From: JASFJH01 sp050117725
GTDB lineage: Bacteria; Pseudomonadota; Gammaproteobacteria; AKS1
Reading direction: 5' to 3'
DNA: 10,964 nucleotides
Assembly: GCA_050117725.1 (NCBI GenBank)
Contig: JASFME010000058.1
Location: forward strand, 1 to 10,964
Shown: one piece after another, positions 1 to 7,187 of the stretch
How the letters are laid out: each line of letters opens with the position of its first letter
Numbering within the stretch: the first letter of the stretch is position 1
Position numbers and translations under genes: made by a program
The notes under the pieces: model-generated
What the model saw: the letters and a program-made list of their open reading frames with translations, nothing else
The model's database searches: none
Told to the model about the DNA's origin: nothing

Positions 1-259
1 CGGTAAATTGCGTTTCATGACGGGTGAGTACTGTGCCCTCGAGGATGTGGATGCAATGTTGCTGGTAACAGAGTGGAAACAGTTCCGAAATCCGGACTTC
101 AATCGCATGCGTAACAATATGCGTGGCCATGTTATTTTTGATGGCCGCAACCAGTATGATCCGAAACAGCTGGCAGATCTGGGCTTCTACTACTATTCGA
201 TTGGCCGCCCAACCTTTCTGCCCGCAAAAACTATGGCTCAGAGGAGCACCGCGGCCTGA
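1..259 (+). CDS. ugd: UDP-glucose 6-dehydrogenase, C-terminal end (partial)
   Basis: This is the last ~85 codons of a gene that enters from the left edge; the reading frame is open from base 2. The enzyme oxidises UDP-glucose to UDP-glucuronate with 2 NAD+, in the cytoplasm, supplying precursor for surface polysaccharides. What is visible is the end of the UDP-binding C-terminal domain: the stretch DAMLLVTEWKQFRNPDF, then VIFDGRNQYDP and the terminal GF-YYY-IGR motif, all characteristic of the UDP-glucose branch rather than the GDP-mannose branch. The catalytic cysteine and NAD-binding domain lie outside the window. The tail after IGRP ends with the TGA at 257-259. A strong hairpin follows at once, so this gene probably ends its transcription unit. 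Its upstream partners cannot be seen. Confidence 0.9.
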   Translation, partial: GKLRFMTGEYCALEDVDAMLLVTEWKQFRNPDFNRMRNNMRGHVIFDGRNQYDPKQLADLGFYYYSIGRPTFLPAKTMAQRSTAA

Positions 260-261
260 TG

Positions 262-296
262 AAAAACGGGGTGACCAGGTCACCCCGTTTCTGTTT
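262..296. terminator. Bidirectional Rho-independent terminator
   Basis: A perfect inverted repeat (AAACGGGGTGACC at 264-276 and its complement at 278-290) can form a 12-bp GC-rich stem with a 3-nt loop. On the plus strand the stem is followed by TTTCTGTTT; on the minus strand it is followed by GTTTTTC. It lies 3 bases after the ugd stop and 18 bases beyond the stop of the convergent GlcG-like gene, so it can serve both. Confidence 0.9.
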
Positions 297-313
297 CCGT
301 GCTGTTATTCTGT

Positions 314-823
314 TCAGCCGGCCAGTTCCAGATCATCCTGCACGGCACCGACACCCGCTTTGGCACAGGCCTCATCGGTTTTGCCATCCGGGGCGCCGCT
401 GACACCGACACCACCCATGATGTTACCGCCGATATTGACCGGCACACCGCCGGCACTGATGACAAGACTATCCAGTTTCGGCACGGAATAGGAACCCTTG
501 AAGCGACCTTCCAGTGCCGATGTTGCAGAGTTGAAGGCCATTGCCGTGTGTGCCTTTTGCTTGCTGATCGGTACGGTAATGTCCATGGCCAGGACATCGC
601 GCAAAACGACCTGCGGGTGACCACCACGATCGACGACGGTCACGGCAATTTGCACGCCCTGTTTTCGGCATTCTTCAATCGCGGCCTGGCCAATGCGCAT
701 GGCGGTTTCCAGTGACAGGCGTTTGATGTCGACTGTCAACGGTGCTTCTTCAGCATGGCTCATCGCAGGCAGGCACAGGCCGGCGAGTAAGGCAGTAGTG
801 GGTAGAACAGTTTTGTATGACAT
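314..823 (-). CDS. Secreted GlcG/HbpS-family (DUF336) protein
   Basis: This 169-residue protein belongs to the GlcG/HbpS (DUF336, heme-degrading-like) family. Members include extracellular heme-binding HbpS and the GlcG protein of glycolate operons; the exact ligand of this one is unknown. Residues 1-24 are a signal peptide (MSYKTVLP, hydrophobic core, then MSHA before EEAP), so the mature protein is probably periplasmic. Family hallmarks are VTVVDRGGHPQVVLRD (62-76), SKQKAHTA (88-95) and the glycine-rich C-terminal block GGVPVNIGG--MGGVGVSGA followed by DEACAKAG. The start at 823 is preferred over the longer in-frame start at 916 because AGGAG lies 8 nt upstream of it (832-836) and the signal peptide begins there. 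It converges on ugd across a shared terminator and diverges from the COG3531 gene. Family assignment is solid; function is not. Confidence 0.88.
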   Translation of the reverse strand: MSYKTVLPTTALLAGLCLPAMSHAEEAPLTVDIKRLSLETAMRIGQAAIEECRKQGVQIAVTVVDRGGHPQVVLRDVLAMDITVPISKQKAHTAMAFNSATSALEGRFKGSYSVPKLDSLVISAGGVPVNIGGNIMGGVGVSGAPDGKTDEACAKAGVGAVQDDLELAG

Positions 824-1068
824 GTTGGGCGCTCCTGTTTGAACAAGGTAGCTACTAATTAGCACGACCATGACAAGATTAAAAGTATATCCATAAAATT
901 CTGGCTGCTTTTCCAATAAGACATTCTTTATTATATATATACCGCCCGGTTATGGTCATGGCCTGCATGAGCGAGAGCACAAGATATGAGTGCTTGCCAG
1001 GGTTGCCAGGTACTGGTACACCTGTTTCAAATATTGTCCAGGCAACACCACCCTGACGAATGATTGGC
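824..1068. promoter_or_regulatory. AT-rich divergent intergenic region
   Basis: This spacer separates two divergently transcribed genes and should hold both promoters. It contains an AT-rich island (about 855-945, including TTATTATATATATA at 929-942) unlike the surrounding GC-rich DNA. I see no convincing -35/-10 pair in either direction and no clean operator palindrome. A tandem TTGCCAGG motif lies just before the plus-strand gene, around 993-1010, with no assigned function. No RNA gene or supported small gene was found here. Confidence 0.35.
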
Positions 1069-1689
1069 ATGGCAAGTCTTTACTATATTCATGACCCGAT
1101 GTGCAGCTGGTGCTGGGGCTTCAAACCGGTGCTTGCTGAACTGGTAACTGAATTACCGCGTGAGATTGAGTTCAAACGCCTGCTCGGCGGACTGGCAGCA
1201 GATAGCGATGAGTCCATGCCTGAAGACATGCAGCAGATGTTACAGGCCACCTGGCAGCGTATTGAAGAGTGCATACCCGGTACCCGGTTCAATTTCGCTT
1301 TCTGGACCGAGTGCCGGCCACGGCGTTCGACTTACCCGGCGTGCCGCGCCGTGATCGCCGCGCGTCAGCAGGGCGAGCAGTTTGATGTGCAGATGACCGA
1401 GGCCATCCAGCGTGCCTATTACACCCAGGCGCGCAACCCCTCGGATGCCAGTACCCTGATCGAACTGGCTGCAGAACTTGGTCTGGATGTGAAGGCTTTT
1501 AGAGATGCTCTCGTATCGGATGCCGTTGAACACCAGTTCCAGGCTGAAATCGCCGAGGCTGCCGGGCTCGGCGTGGAGGGGTTGCCGGCGCTCGTACTCG
1601 TCGATGGCGCGTCACGCCGGCAGATCCCCGTGGACTACACGGATGCGGCCCCGATGCTGGAGTTGATCGAGGCGCTACGTGCTGACTAA
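1069..1689 (+). CDS. DsbA-like thioredoxin-fold protein (COG3531)
   Basis: This 206-residue protein belongs to the DsbA-superfamily branch described as predicted protein-disulfide isomerase (COG3531), related to FrnE. The thioredoxin-fold active site is at the very N-terminus, YYIHDPMCSWCWGF, with a CSWC dithiol (Cys12 and Cys15 from this start). The helical insertion carries the family signature RRSTYPACRAVIAA, and the cis-proline loop is near the C-terminus (VEGLPALVLVDG). No signal peptide is present, so it should act in the cytoplasm, unlike true DsbA. An in-frame ATG at 1060 would add three residues; neither start has a clear Shine-Dalgarno sequence, and 1069 is preferred because family members begin just before the first strand. 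The 74-nt gap to the next gene contains a likely promoter, so it may be monocistronic. Substrate is unknown. Confidence 0.85.
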   Translation: MASLYYIHDPMCSWCWGFKPVLAELVTELPREIEFKRLLGGLAADSDESMPEDMQQMLQATWQRIEECIPGTRFNFAFWTECRPRRSTYPACRAVIAARQQGEQFDVQMTEAIQRAYYTQARNPSDASTLIELAAELGLDVKAFRDALVSDAVEHQFQAEIAEAAGLGVEGLPALVLVDGASRRQIPVDYTDAAPMLELIEALRAD

Positions 1690-1719
1690 TCCCTTCATCT
1701 GGCCGTCATACATTCATCA

Positions 1720-1763
1720 TATAATTGACACAGGTATCATTCACTTCAAAAGGTAATCAGGCT
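1720..1763 (+). promoter_or_regulatory. Putative promoter and RBS for the GAPDH gene
   Basis: A perfect TATAAT (1720-1725) lies in the gap before the GAPDH gene and would start transcription near 1732, leaving a leader of about 30 nt. The -35 region is poor (no TTGACA-like hexamer 16-18 bp upstream), so an activator or a derepressed regulator may be involved. AAAGG at 1749-1753 is a loosely spaced ribosome binding site. The adjacent TTGACA at 1725-1730 is not followed by a -10 element at the right distance. Confidence 0.45.
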
Positions 1764-2759
1764 ATGGCACGAGTCGGGATAAATGGTTTCGGTCGGATGG
1801 GGCGCCTGGGGTTTCGCGTTGCCTGGCAACGCGGGCTGCTGAACTTGTCAAGGGTCAACGAGATCAGTGGTGATGCGGCATGTGCTGCGCACCTGCTCAA
1901 GTTTGACTCGGTGCATGACACCTGGGCGGTTGATTGTGCCGCAACCGCGGACAGCCTGCTCGTTGCTGGCAAGGCGATTGCCTACAGCTCGAATCCCGCT
2001 ATTGCCGGGACGGACTGGTCGGACTGTGACATCGTTATCGAGGCGACGGGCAAGTTTCGTCAACCTGAACAGTTGCAGGCCTATTTCGAGCAGGGCGTAA
2101 GAAAGGTCATTGTTGCGGCGCCGGTCGAGGGGGCGCTGAATATCGTCTATGGCGTCAATGACCATGAATACGATGCCGCGCAGCATCACTTGTTGACGGC
2201 CGCTTCCTGCACGACCAATTGTCTGGCACCGGTGGTCAAGGTCATGCATGAGAAGGTTGGCATCAAGCATGGCACGATGACGACGATCCATGACATTACC
2301 AATACCCAGACAATCGTTGACAAGGGCCACAAGGACCTGCGGCGGGCCCGTGCCTGTGGTCAGTCGCTGATCCCGACCAGCACGGGGTCGGCAAAGGCGA
2401 TAACGAAAATATTTCCTGAACTGCAGGGCAAACTGAACGGCCTGGCGGTACGGGTGCCCCTGTTGAATGCCTCCCTGACGGATTTTGTTTTCGAGGCCAT
2501 GCGAACGGTAACGGTGGAAGAAATCAACGCCTGTTTCCGGGAAGCGGCAGCAGGTGAACTGAAAGATATTCTTGGTTATGAAGAACGGCCGCTCGTGTCG
2601 GTCGACTATCGTAATGATCCGCGTTCGTCAATTATTGATGCGCCATCGACCATGGTCATCGATGATACGCAGGTCAAGGTGCTTGCCTGGTACGACAATG
2701 AATGGGGTTATGTGAACCGCATGATCGAACTGGCGGAGAAAGTTGCACAAACTCTGTAG
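1764..2759 (+). CDS. gap: Glyceraldehyde-3-phosphate dehydrogenase, ArsJ-associated type
   Basis: A complete 331-residue phosphorylating GAPDH. The N-terminal Rossmann fold begins VGINGFGRMGRL, the catalytic cysteine is Cys149 in AASCTTNC, and the catalytic histidine is His176 in TTIHDIT. The region after the histidine reads NTQTIVDKGHKDLRRARA, and the residue after the second strand is Glu (VNEIS) rather than the usual Asp. From memory of the family, these mark the GAPDH subtype found in arsenic operons beside arsJ; that enzyme makes 1-arseno-3-phosphoglycerate from arsenate and glyceraldehyde-3-phosphate, for export by ArsJ. No arsJ, arsR or arsC is present in the window, so a housekeeping or other role remains possible. 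The ATG at 1764 is chosen over an in-frame TTG at 1725 because homology starts there. The next gene is a SulP anion transporter 71 nt downstream. Enzyme class is near certain; the arsenic link is inferred from subtype. Confidence 0.93.
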   Translation: MARVGINGFGRMGRLGFRVAWQRGLLNLSRVNEISGDAACAAHLLKFDSVHDTWAVDCAATADSLLVAGKAIAYSSNPAIAGTDWSDCDIVIEATGKFRQPEQLQAYFEQGVRKVIVAAPVEGALNIVYGVNDHEYDAAQHHLLTAASCTTNCLAPVVKVMHEKVGIKHGTMTTIHDITNTQTIVDKGHKDLRRARACGQSLIPTSTGSAKAITKIFPELQGKLNGLAVRVPLLNASLTDFVFEAMRTVTVEEINACFREAAAGELKDILGYEERPLVSVDYRNDPRSSIIDAPSTMVIDDTQVKVLAWYDNEWGYVNRMIELAEKVAQTL

Positions 2760-2794
2760 TGTACTGCACCTGAACTTGCCATGAGCAAAGGCTG

Positions 2795-2822
2795 CCGTTA
2801 GGGTTACCTGAAACCCTGACGG
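2795..2822 (+). promoter_or_regulatory. Leader hairpin covering the SulP translation start region
   Basis: CCGTTAGGGTT (2795-2805) pairs with AACCCTGACGG (2812-2822) to form an 11-bp stem with one G-U pair and a 6-nt loop. No U-tract follows, so it does not look like an intrinsic terminator. The only Shine-Dalgarno-like bases for the SulP gene (CGGA, 2820-2823) lie in its descending arm, which suggests control of translation or mRNA processing between gap and sulP. Function is inferred. Confidence 0.5.
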
Positions 2823-2830
2823 ATCTGTCT

Positions 2831-4966
2831 ATGTCTGCACGTCTTAATGCCGGCGAAATCTGGGGCGGTGTTGCCGCCTCGTCGGTGATCCTGCCGCAGG
2901 CGATGGCCTTCGGCGTGGCTCTGTGGGGGAGCTTTAGCACTGATGTTGCGTCCGGCGCGATGGCGGGATTGTTTTCTGCAGCGTTGTTCAGTCTTGTCTC
3001 AGGGATCGCCGGTGGCACGCGCGGCATGATCTCGGCACCTACCGGGCCGACTCTCGTCCTGGTCAGTGGCACGGCGATCAGCCTGACCCGGCTCGGACTC
3101 ACAGGTGATCAAGTATTGTTGTCCCTGATCTGGGTGTTGCTACTGGCCGGTATCGGCCAGGTACTCATGGGCCTGTCGAACTCAGGTCGCCTCATAAAGT
3201 TTATTCCTTACCCTGTCGTTGCCGGTTTCATGACAGGCTCTGCCTTTCTCATGGTCGGTTCACAATTCAACCCCGTCACCGGTGCCAGCATGACGCAATT
3301 CGCCGAGACACACTGGTTGCCGGTAACGACTGCTGCTGTGACGTTTGTCGCGATCATATATGTGCCGCGGCTGGTTGCCAGGGTACCCGGCCCCGTCGCG
3401 GGCCTGCTGACTGGTTCGCTCGTGTTTTACCTGCTGTCTGCGATCACGGGAACAGAGGCTCCTGCGGGCTGGACCGTGGGCAGCTTGCCCGCGCTGACCG
3501 GTTTGAAACCGGTTGTACCGCAATTGGCAGAAGGCTTGCCCTGGGGCTTGATCGTGCCGGCCGCGCTGGCGCTGGCGGTGCTGGCCTCGCTGGACAGCCT
3601 GTTGACCTCGGTGGTAGCCGACACCGCGACGCACGCCCGGCATAATGCACGGCGTGAGCTGGCCGGGCAGGGTGTTGCCCATATGCTGGCCGGTCTGTTT
3701 GGTGGCCTGGCCGGTGCCGGCACCACCGGTGCCACGGTCGTGGCAATCCGCAGTGGTGGTGGGCGATGGGTCGCGGTTGCAACGGCTGTTATGTTGCTTG
3801 TCATTGTCTTGTTGGCAGCACCGTTGGCGGCCTGGCTGCCGTTGTCGGTACTGGCCGGCATTATTCTGCATGTCGCGGTGTTCTCGATGTTCGAGCGCAG
3901 CATCCTGGTCTGGATTAAACATCGCAGCACACGGGTAGATGCGACGATCGCGGTAGCTGTTACGCTGGTTACGGTTTTTTATGATCTGATGGTTGCAGTT
4001 GGCGCGGGTGTGGTGATCGCTGTCGCACACTTTGTACGTGAACAGGTGCGCGCCCCGGTTATCCACGATTGTCATACCGCTGCACAACGTTCCTCGTTAC
4101 GCCGGCGTACTGATGAAGAACGACGACTGCTGGAGCAACACGGCGATCGCGTTCTCGTTTACCGGCTGCGCGGCAACCTCTTCTTCGGTATGGTGGAACA
4201 CTTGTTTGAAATTCTTGAGCCGGTTCTGAAACGGCAAGTGTGGCTGGTATTTGATATGCGCCGGGTCGACCAGGTGGATTTAACTGCGGTACGCATGTTG
4301 CAACAGATTGCCGAGTGGGCCAGCGAACGAGGGGGTGAAGTCGTGTTTGCCAACGTGCATGATGTGCGTGGGCTGAAGAGCAAGGTTGCGAAAAGCCTGA
4401 AACGTATTGCTCCCTATGCGCCCAGTCACAGTGTGAAAACGTTTATCGATACTGATGAGGCGCTTGAGTACGCCGAGAACTGTTTACTGGGATCGCTCGG
4501 CCAGATCCCTGCCGATCTCGACAGGCAGGTACTACCGGCCGAGGTCGGGTTGCTGCGCAAGCTGTCACCTGCTGAGCAACAGGCGATACTGGATGTCGCC
4601 AGACCCAGGCAGGTACGGGCCGGCGAGGTATTGTTTCGGGCCGGTGACCCCGGCGATGCCCTGTATATCGTGTTGTCTGGTCGCGTTGATATTCTTTTGC
4701 CGTATGGCAGGAAGCATTACCGGCGAGTTGCGAGCTTTGGTCCGGGCACGTATTTCGGTGAAGTCGCCTTGCTTGAACCGGGTCCCCGTACGGCGGATGC
4801 CCGGGTGCTGTATGAGGGGGAACTGCTGGTGTTTGATAGTGAGGCCTTGCACACCCTCGAAGCACAATCACCGCTGATAGCCAGCCATATGCTCGTGGCG
4901 CTGGGCAGGACCCTGGCCGATCATTTACGCTGGGCAGACCAGGAATTGCGACGGCTTTCGGATTGA
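2831..4966 (+). CDS. SulP-family anion transporter with STAS and cyclic-nucleotide-binding domains
   Basis: This 711-residue inner-membrane protein has three modules. Residues about 10-405 are the SulP/SLC26 transport domain with many hydrophobic helices; recognisable features are the early LPQAMAFG helix, the SAPTGPT motif (68-74), and SLDSLLTSVVAD (253-264) followed by RRELAGQGVAHMLAGLFGG. Residues about 438-548 are a STAS domain (WLVFDMRRVDQVDLTAVRML, with Thr485 at the position where STAS proteins often carry a phosphorylatable residue). Residues about 573-700 are a CRP-like cyclic-nucleotide-binding domain with AGDPGDALYIVLSGRVDI and the phosphate-cassette motif FGEVALLEPGPRTA. SulP proteins move sulfate, bicarbonate or other anions; the substrate cannot be read from sequence. 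The C-terminal modules suggest cytoplasmic gating by a nucleotide or other ligand. It sits between the GAPDH and pap genes, 36 nt before pap. Confidence 0.93.
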   Translation: MSARLNAGEIWGGVAASSVILPQAMAFGVALWGSFSTDVASGAMAGLFSAALFSLVSGIAGGTRGMISAPTGPTLVLVSGTAISLTRLGLTGDQVLLSLIWVLLLAGIGQVLMGLSNSGRLIKFIPYPVVAGFMTGSAFLMVGSQFNPVTGASMTQFAETHWLPVTTAAVTFVAIIYVPRLVARVPGPVAGLLTGSLVFYLLSAITGTEAPAGWTVGSLPALTGLKPVVPQLAEGLPWGLIVPAALALAVLASLDSLLTSVVADTATHARHNARRELAGQGVAHMLAGLFGGLAGAGTTGATVVAIRSGGGRWVAVATAVMLLVIVLLAAPLAAWLPLSVLAGIILHVAVFSMFERSILVWIKHRSTRVDATIAVAVTLVTVFYDLMVAVGAGVVIAVAHFVREQVRAPVIHDCHTAAQRSSLRRRTDEERRLLEQHGDRVLVYRLRGNLFFGMVEHLFEILEPVLKRQVWLVFDMRRVDQVDLTAVRMLQQIAEWASERGGEVVFANVHDVRGLKSKVAKSLKRIAPYAPSHSVKTFIDTDEALEYAENCLLGSLGQIPADLDRQVLPAEVGLLRKLSPAEQQAILDVARPRQVRAGEVLFRAGDPGDALYIVLSGRVDILLPYGRKHYRRVASFGPGTYFGEVALLEPGPRTADARVLYEGELLVFDSEALHTLEAQSPLIASHMLVALGRTLADHLRWADQELRRLSD

Positions 4967-5002
4967 CAGCCGTATTAAGGCAGTCGGTTAGGGGAGGCAG
5001 GG

Positions 5003-6484
5003 ATGTTTGAAGCAGTAGAACTGGGGCAGGTACTCGACAAGGATAGCTTCAAGGCGCAGGAGGCCGAGATCCGTGCCAGCCTGTTACAGGCGCAACGCGA
5101 ACTGGCGGAGAAAAATATCCCCATGTTGCTAATCGTTGCCGGCGTCGAGGGCGCCGGTAAGGGTGAAGTCGTGGATCGCCTGCACAAGTGGTTCGATTCG
5201 CGCAATCTTGAGACCCATGCTTTCTGGGACGAAACTGACGAAGAACTGGAGCGCCCACCCGCCTGGCGTTTCTGGAAGCGCCTGCCGCCGCGCGGCGAGA
5301 TCGCCATCATGTTCGGTGGCTGGTACTGGGCACCCTTGTATGCACATGCCAGCAAGGTCAGCAGTGATTCGGATATCGATGAGGCTACGCGCCGTATCAA
5401 TGAGCTGGAACATATGTTGTATGTGGACGGCATGTTGATCGTCAAGCTCTGGTTTCATCTGTCCAGACCTTTTTTCAGGAAACGCATGAAACGGCACCGC
5501 GAGATCGAGGTGCACCTGCATCGCCGAGACAAGAATCGGGACAGGACGCCCGACTACAATGATTTTCTCAACTCGGCGGAACGTATGATACGGCATACAG
5601 ACAGCGGCGAGTGCCCGTGGCAGCTGATTGAATCGGACGACAGCCGTTTCCGGGATGTGAGTGCTGCCAGAACCATCCTTGCGCGCATCCATCAGCGCCT
5701 GCATGAGCAGCGCAGTGTAGAGAAACGCACGGGTCTGCACCCACTGGTCGAGTCTGTCGGCGATAACCCGGTAACGATTCTTGACCGGGTCGATTTGTCA
5801 TTGCGCTACACTAAAAAGGAATACGACAAACTGCTCGCTGATTACCAGAAGAGACTGCACCGCCTGACGTGGCAGGCCTATGATGCAAAACGTTCCATCG
5901 TGGTCGTGTTTGAAGGCTGGGACGCGGCAGGCAAGGGCGGTGCCATACGGCGTATCACCTCGGCGATGGATGCACGCCTGTATCGCGTGATCTCGGTGGC
6001 GGCACCGTCCGACGAGGAACACGCCCATCATTACTTGTGGCGGTTCTGGCGGCAGGTGCCGCGTGCCGGTTACATGACGATCTATGATCGTTCCTGGTAC
6101 GGCAGGGTGCTGGTCGAGCGCGTCGAAGGTCTCGCCGAGCCACATGAATGGATGCGTTCCTACCGCGAGATCAATGATTTCGAGGAGCAACTCACCGAAC
6201 ATGGCACGCTGCTGCTGAAGTTCTGGCTACATATCAGCAATGAAGAACAGCTAAGCCGCTTCAAGGCACGCGAGCAGACGAGTTGGAAAAAACACAAGAT
6301 TACGGAAGAAGACTGGCGTAATCGTGAAAAATGGCAGGCTTACTGGCAAGCCGTGAATGACATGGTGGAACATACCAGCACTTCGAACGCCCCCTGGACA
6401 CTGGTGCCTGCGAATGACAAATACTATGCACGTATCCGCGTACTACAGACGATCTGTGAACGCCTGGAAAAGTTACTTGAGTAA
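5003..6484 (+). CDS. pap: Polyphosphate:AMP phosphotransferase (two-domain PPK2)
   Basis: This 493-residue cytoplasmic enzyme matches the class II PPK2 architecture, two fused PPK2 domains, which transfers phosphate from polyphosphate to AMP to give ADP. The N-terminal domain (about 10-235) keeps a Walker A loop (GVEGAGKG, 47-54) but has FGGWYWAP (104-111) where an active domain has the DRSWYGR Walker B segment, so it is probably inactive. The C-terminal domain (about 265-490) is complete: EGWDAAGKGG (304-313), the lid region around RQVPRAGY (350-357), and YDRSWYGRVLVERV (361-374). This pattern of one degenerate and one active half is known for Acinetobacter Pap-type enzymes. A good ribosome binding site (GGGGAGG, 4991-4997) precedes the ATG. 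It follows sulP by 36 nt and overlaps the next gene by 8 nt, suggesting cotranscription. Confidence 0.95.
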   Translation: MFEAVELGQVLDKDSFKAQEAEIRASLLQAQRELAEKNIPMLLIVAGVEGAGKGEVVDRLHKWFDSRNLETHAFWDETDEELERPPAWRFWKRLPPRGEIAIMFGGWYWAPLYAHASKVSSDSDIDEATRRINELEHMLYVDGMLIVKLWFHLSRPFFRKRMKRHREIEVHLHRRDKNRDRTPDYNDFLNSAERMIRHTDSGECPWQLIESDDSRFRDVSAARTILARIHQRLHEQRSVEKRTGLHPLVESVGDNPVTILDRVDLSLRYTKKEYDKLLADYQKRLHRLTWQAYDAKRSIVVVFEGWDAAGKGGAIRRITSAMDARLYRVISVAAPSDEEHAHHYLWRFWRQVPRAGYMTIYDRSWYGRVLVERVEGLAEPHEWMRSYREINDFEEQLTEHGTLLLKFWLHISNEEQLSRFKAREQTSWKKHKITEEDWRNREKWQAYWQAVNDMVEHTSTSNAPWTLVPANDKYYARIRVLQTICERLEKLLE

Positions 6485-7187
6485 ATTATTAACGGTATTC
6501 ATGTTGCTGCCACTGGCAACAACACTGCAGGCCAGGGACTCGGCATATTACCACGGCCCTATCAGTGCGGATGCCAATACACAGTTTTTTAAAGGCATCG
6601 CAGACCAGACTGTAAGCAGGCTGGTCATCGACTCGACTGGTGGTGAAGTAGAGGCCGGAATCGCGCTGGGACAGTGGGTCAACGATAATAATATTGATGT
6701 GATTGTTGAAGGTTATTGCCTGTCATCCTGCGCAAATTACGTGTTCCCCGCGGGTCGACAGAAAATCATCAGGCCCGGGGCCGTTGTGGGCTGGCATGGC
6801 AATTATCATCACCTTGCGGCAACCGGGTTATGGCGTGATGATGTCCGGCGGCGCATGCGCCGAGATGGGGAAGACGAGGCGACGGCAACACGGATAGTGC
6901 GCAAGCAGGTGGATAAGCTGGTGGCGCTGGAGAAACGGTTCTTTGCCCTGATCGGTGTCAACGAGTTTGTCTGTTGGGTAGGCAAGATGCCACCCTATAA
7001 TATCCCTGCTTATTATTTTATGTCAGTGCAAGATATGGCGCATTTCGGTATTCGCAGTGTTACCGCGCCGGCTGATTATGTGGCTACCGATATGAGTCAT
7101 CATGATGTCGATATCCGCTTGCTGGAGCTGCCTGGCAAGGACGGGCCTGGCGACGAACCGCCTGCAATGCCGACGTATCGAAATTGA
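6477..7187 (+). CDS. Secreted ClpP-fold protein (COG3904-like)
   Basis: This 236-residue protein resembles predicted periplasmic proteins of COG3904, which share the ClpP/crotonase fold. The body contains VIDSTGGEVEAGIALGQWV (50-68), the ClpP-like oxyanion strand, then EGYCLSSCANYVFPAG (78-93), where Ser83 or Ser84 is at the expected nucleophile position, and VVGWHG (103-108) with His107 about 23 residues later, close to the ClpP Ser-His spacing. Protease activity is therefore plausible but unproven. The start chosen is TTG at 6477, inside the end of pap: it gives a normal signal peptide (MSKLLTVFMLLPLATTLQA before RDSAYY) and has GGAAAAG just upstream (6466-6472). The ATG at 6501 would leave too short a signal; the ATG at 6357 would bury it. 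The 8-nt overlap with pap suggests translational coupling. The last ~35 residues overlap the convergent HopJ gene. Confidence 0.78.
   Translation: MSKLLTVFMLLPLATTLQARDSAYYHGPISADANTQFFKGIADQTVSRLVIDSTGGEVEAGIALGQWVNDNNIDVIVEGYCLSSCANYVFPAGRQKIIRPGAVVGWHGNYHHLAATGLWRDDVRRRMRRDGEDEATATRIVRKQVDKLVALEKRFFALIGVNEFVCWVGKMPPYNIPAYYFMSVQDMAHFGIRSVTAPADYVATDMSHHDVDIRLLELPGKDGPGDEPPAMPTYRN

Noticed and set aside
824..916. Longer GlcG-like protein starting at 916
   Set aside because: The extra 31 residues precede a good ribosome binding site and signal peptide at 823 and pass through the AT-rich spacer, so they are probably untranslated.
952..1056. 34-codon ORF just before the COG3531 gene
   Set aside because: It has no ribosome binding site and no recognisable sequence features; its stop near the next start is probably chance.
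3260..4087. 275-residue open frame antisense to the SulP gene
   Set aside because: It is rich in Gln, Arg and His with no family motifs, lies wholly within a clear transporter gene, and is a typical product of GC-rich codon bias on the opposite strand.
5129..5740. 203-residue minus-strand open frame within pap
   Set aside because: It is antisense to a well-conserved PPK2 domain and shows no family features of its own.
6357..6476. N-terminal extension of the COG3904-like protein from ATG 6357
   Set aside because: It would overlap pap by 128 bases and place a polar stretch ahead of the signal peptide.
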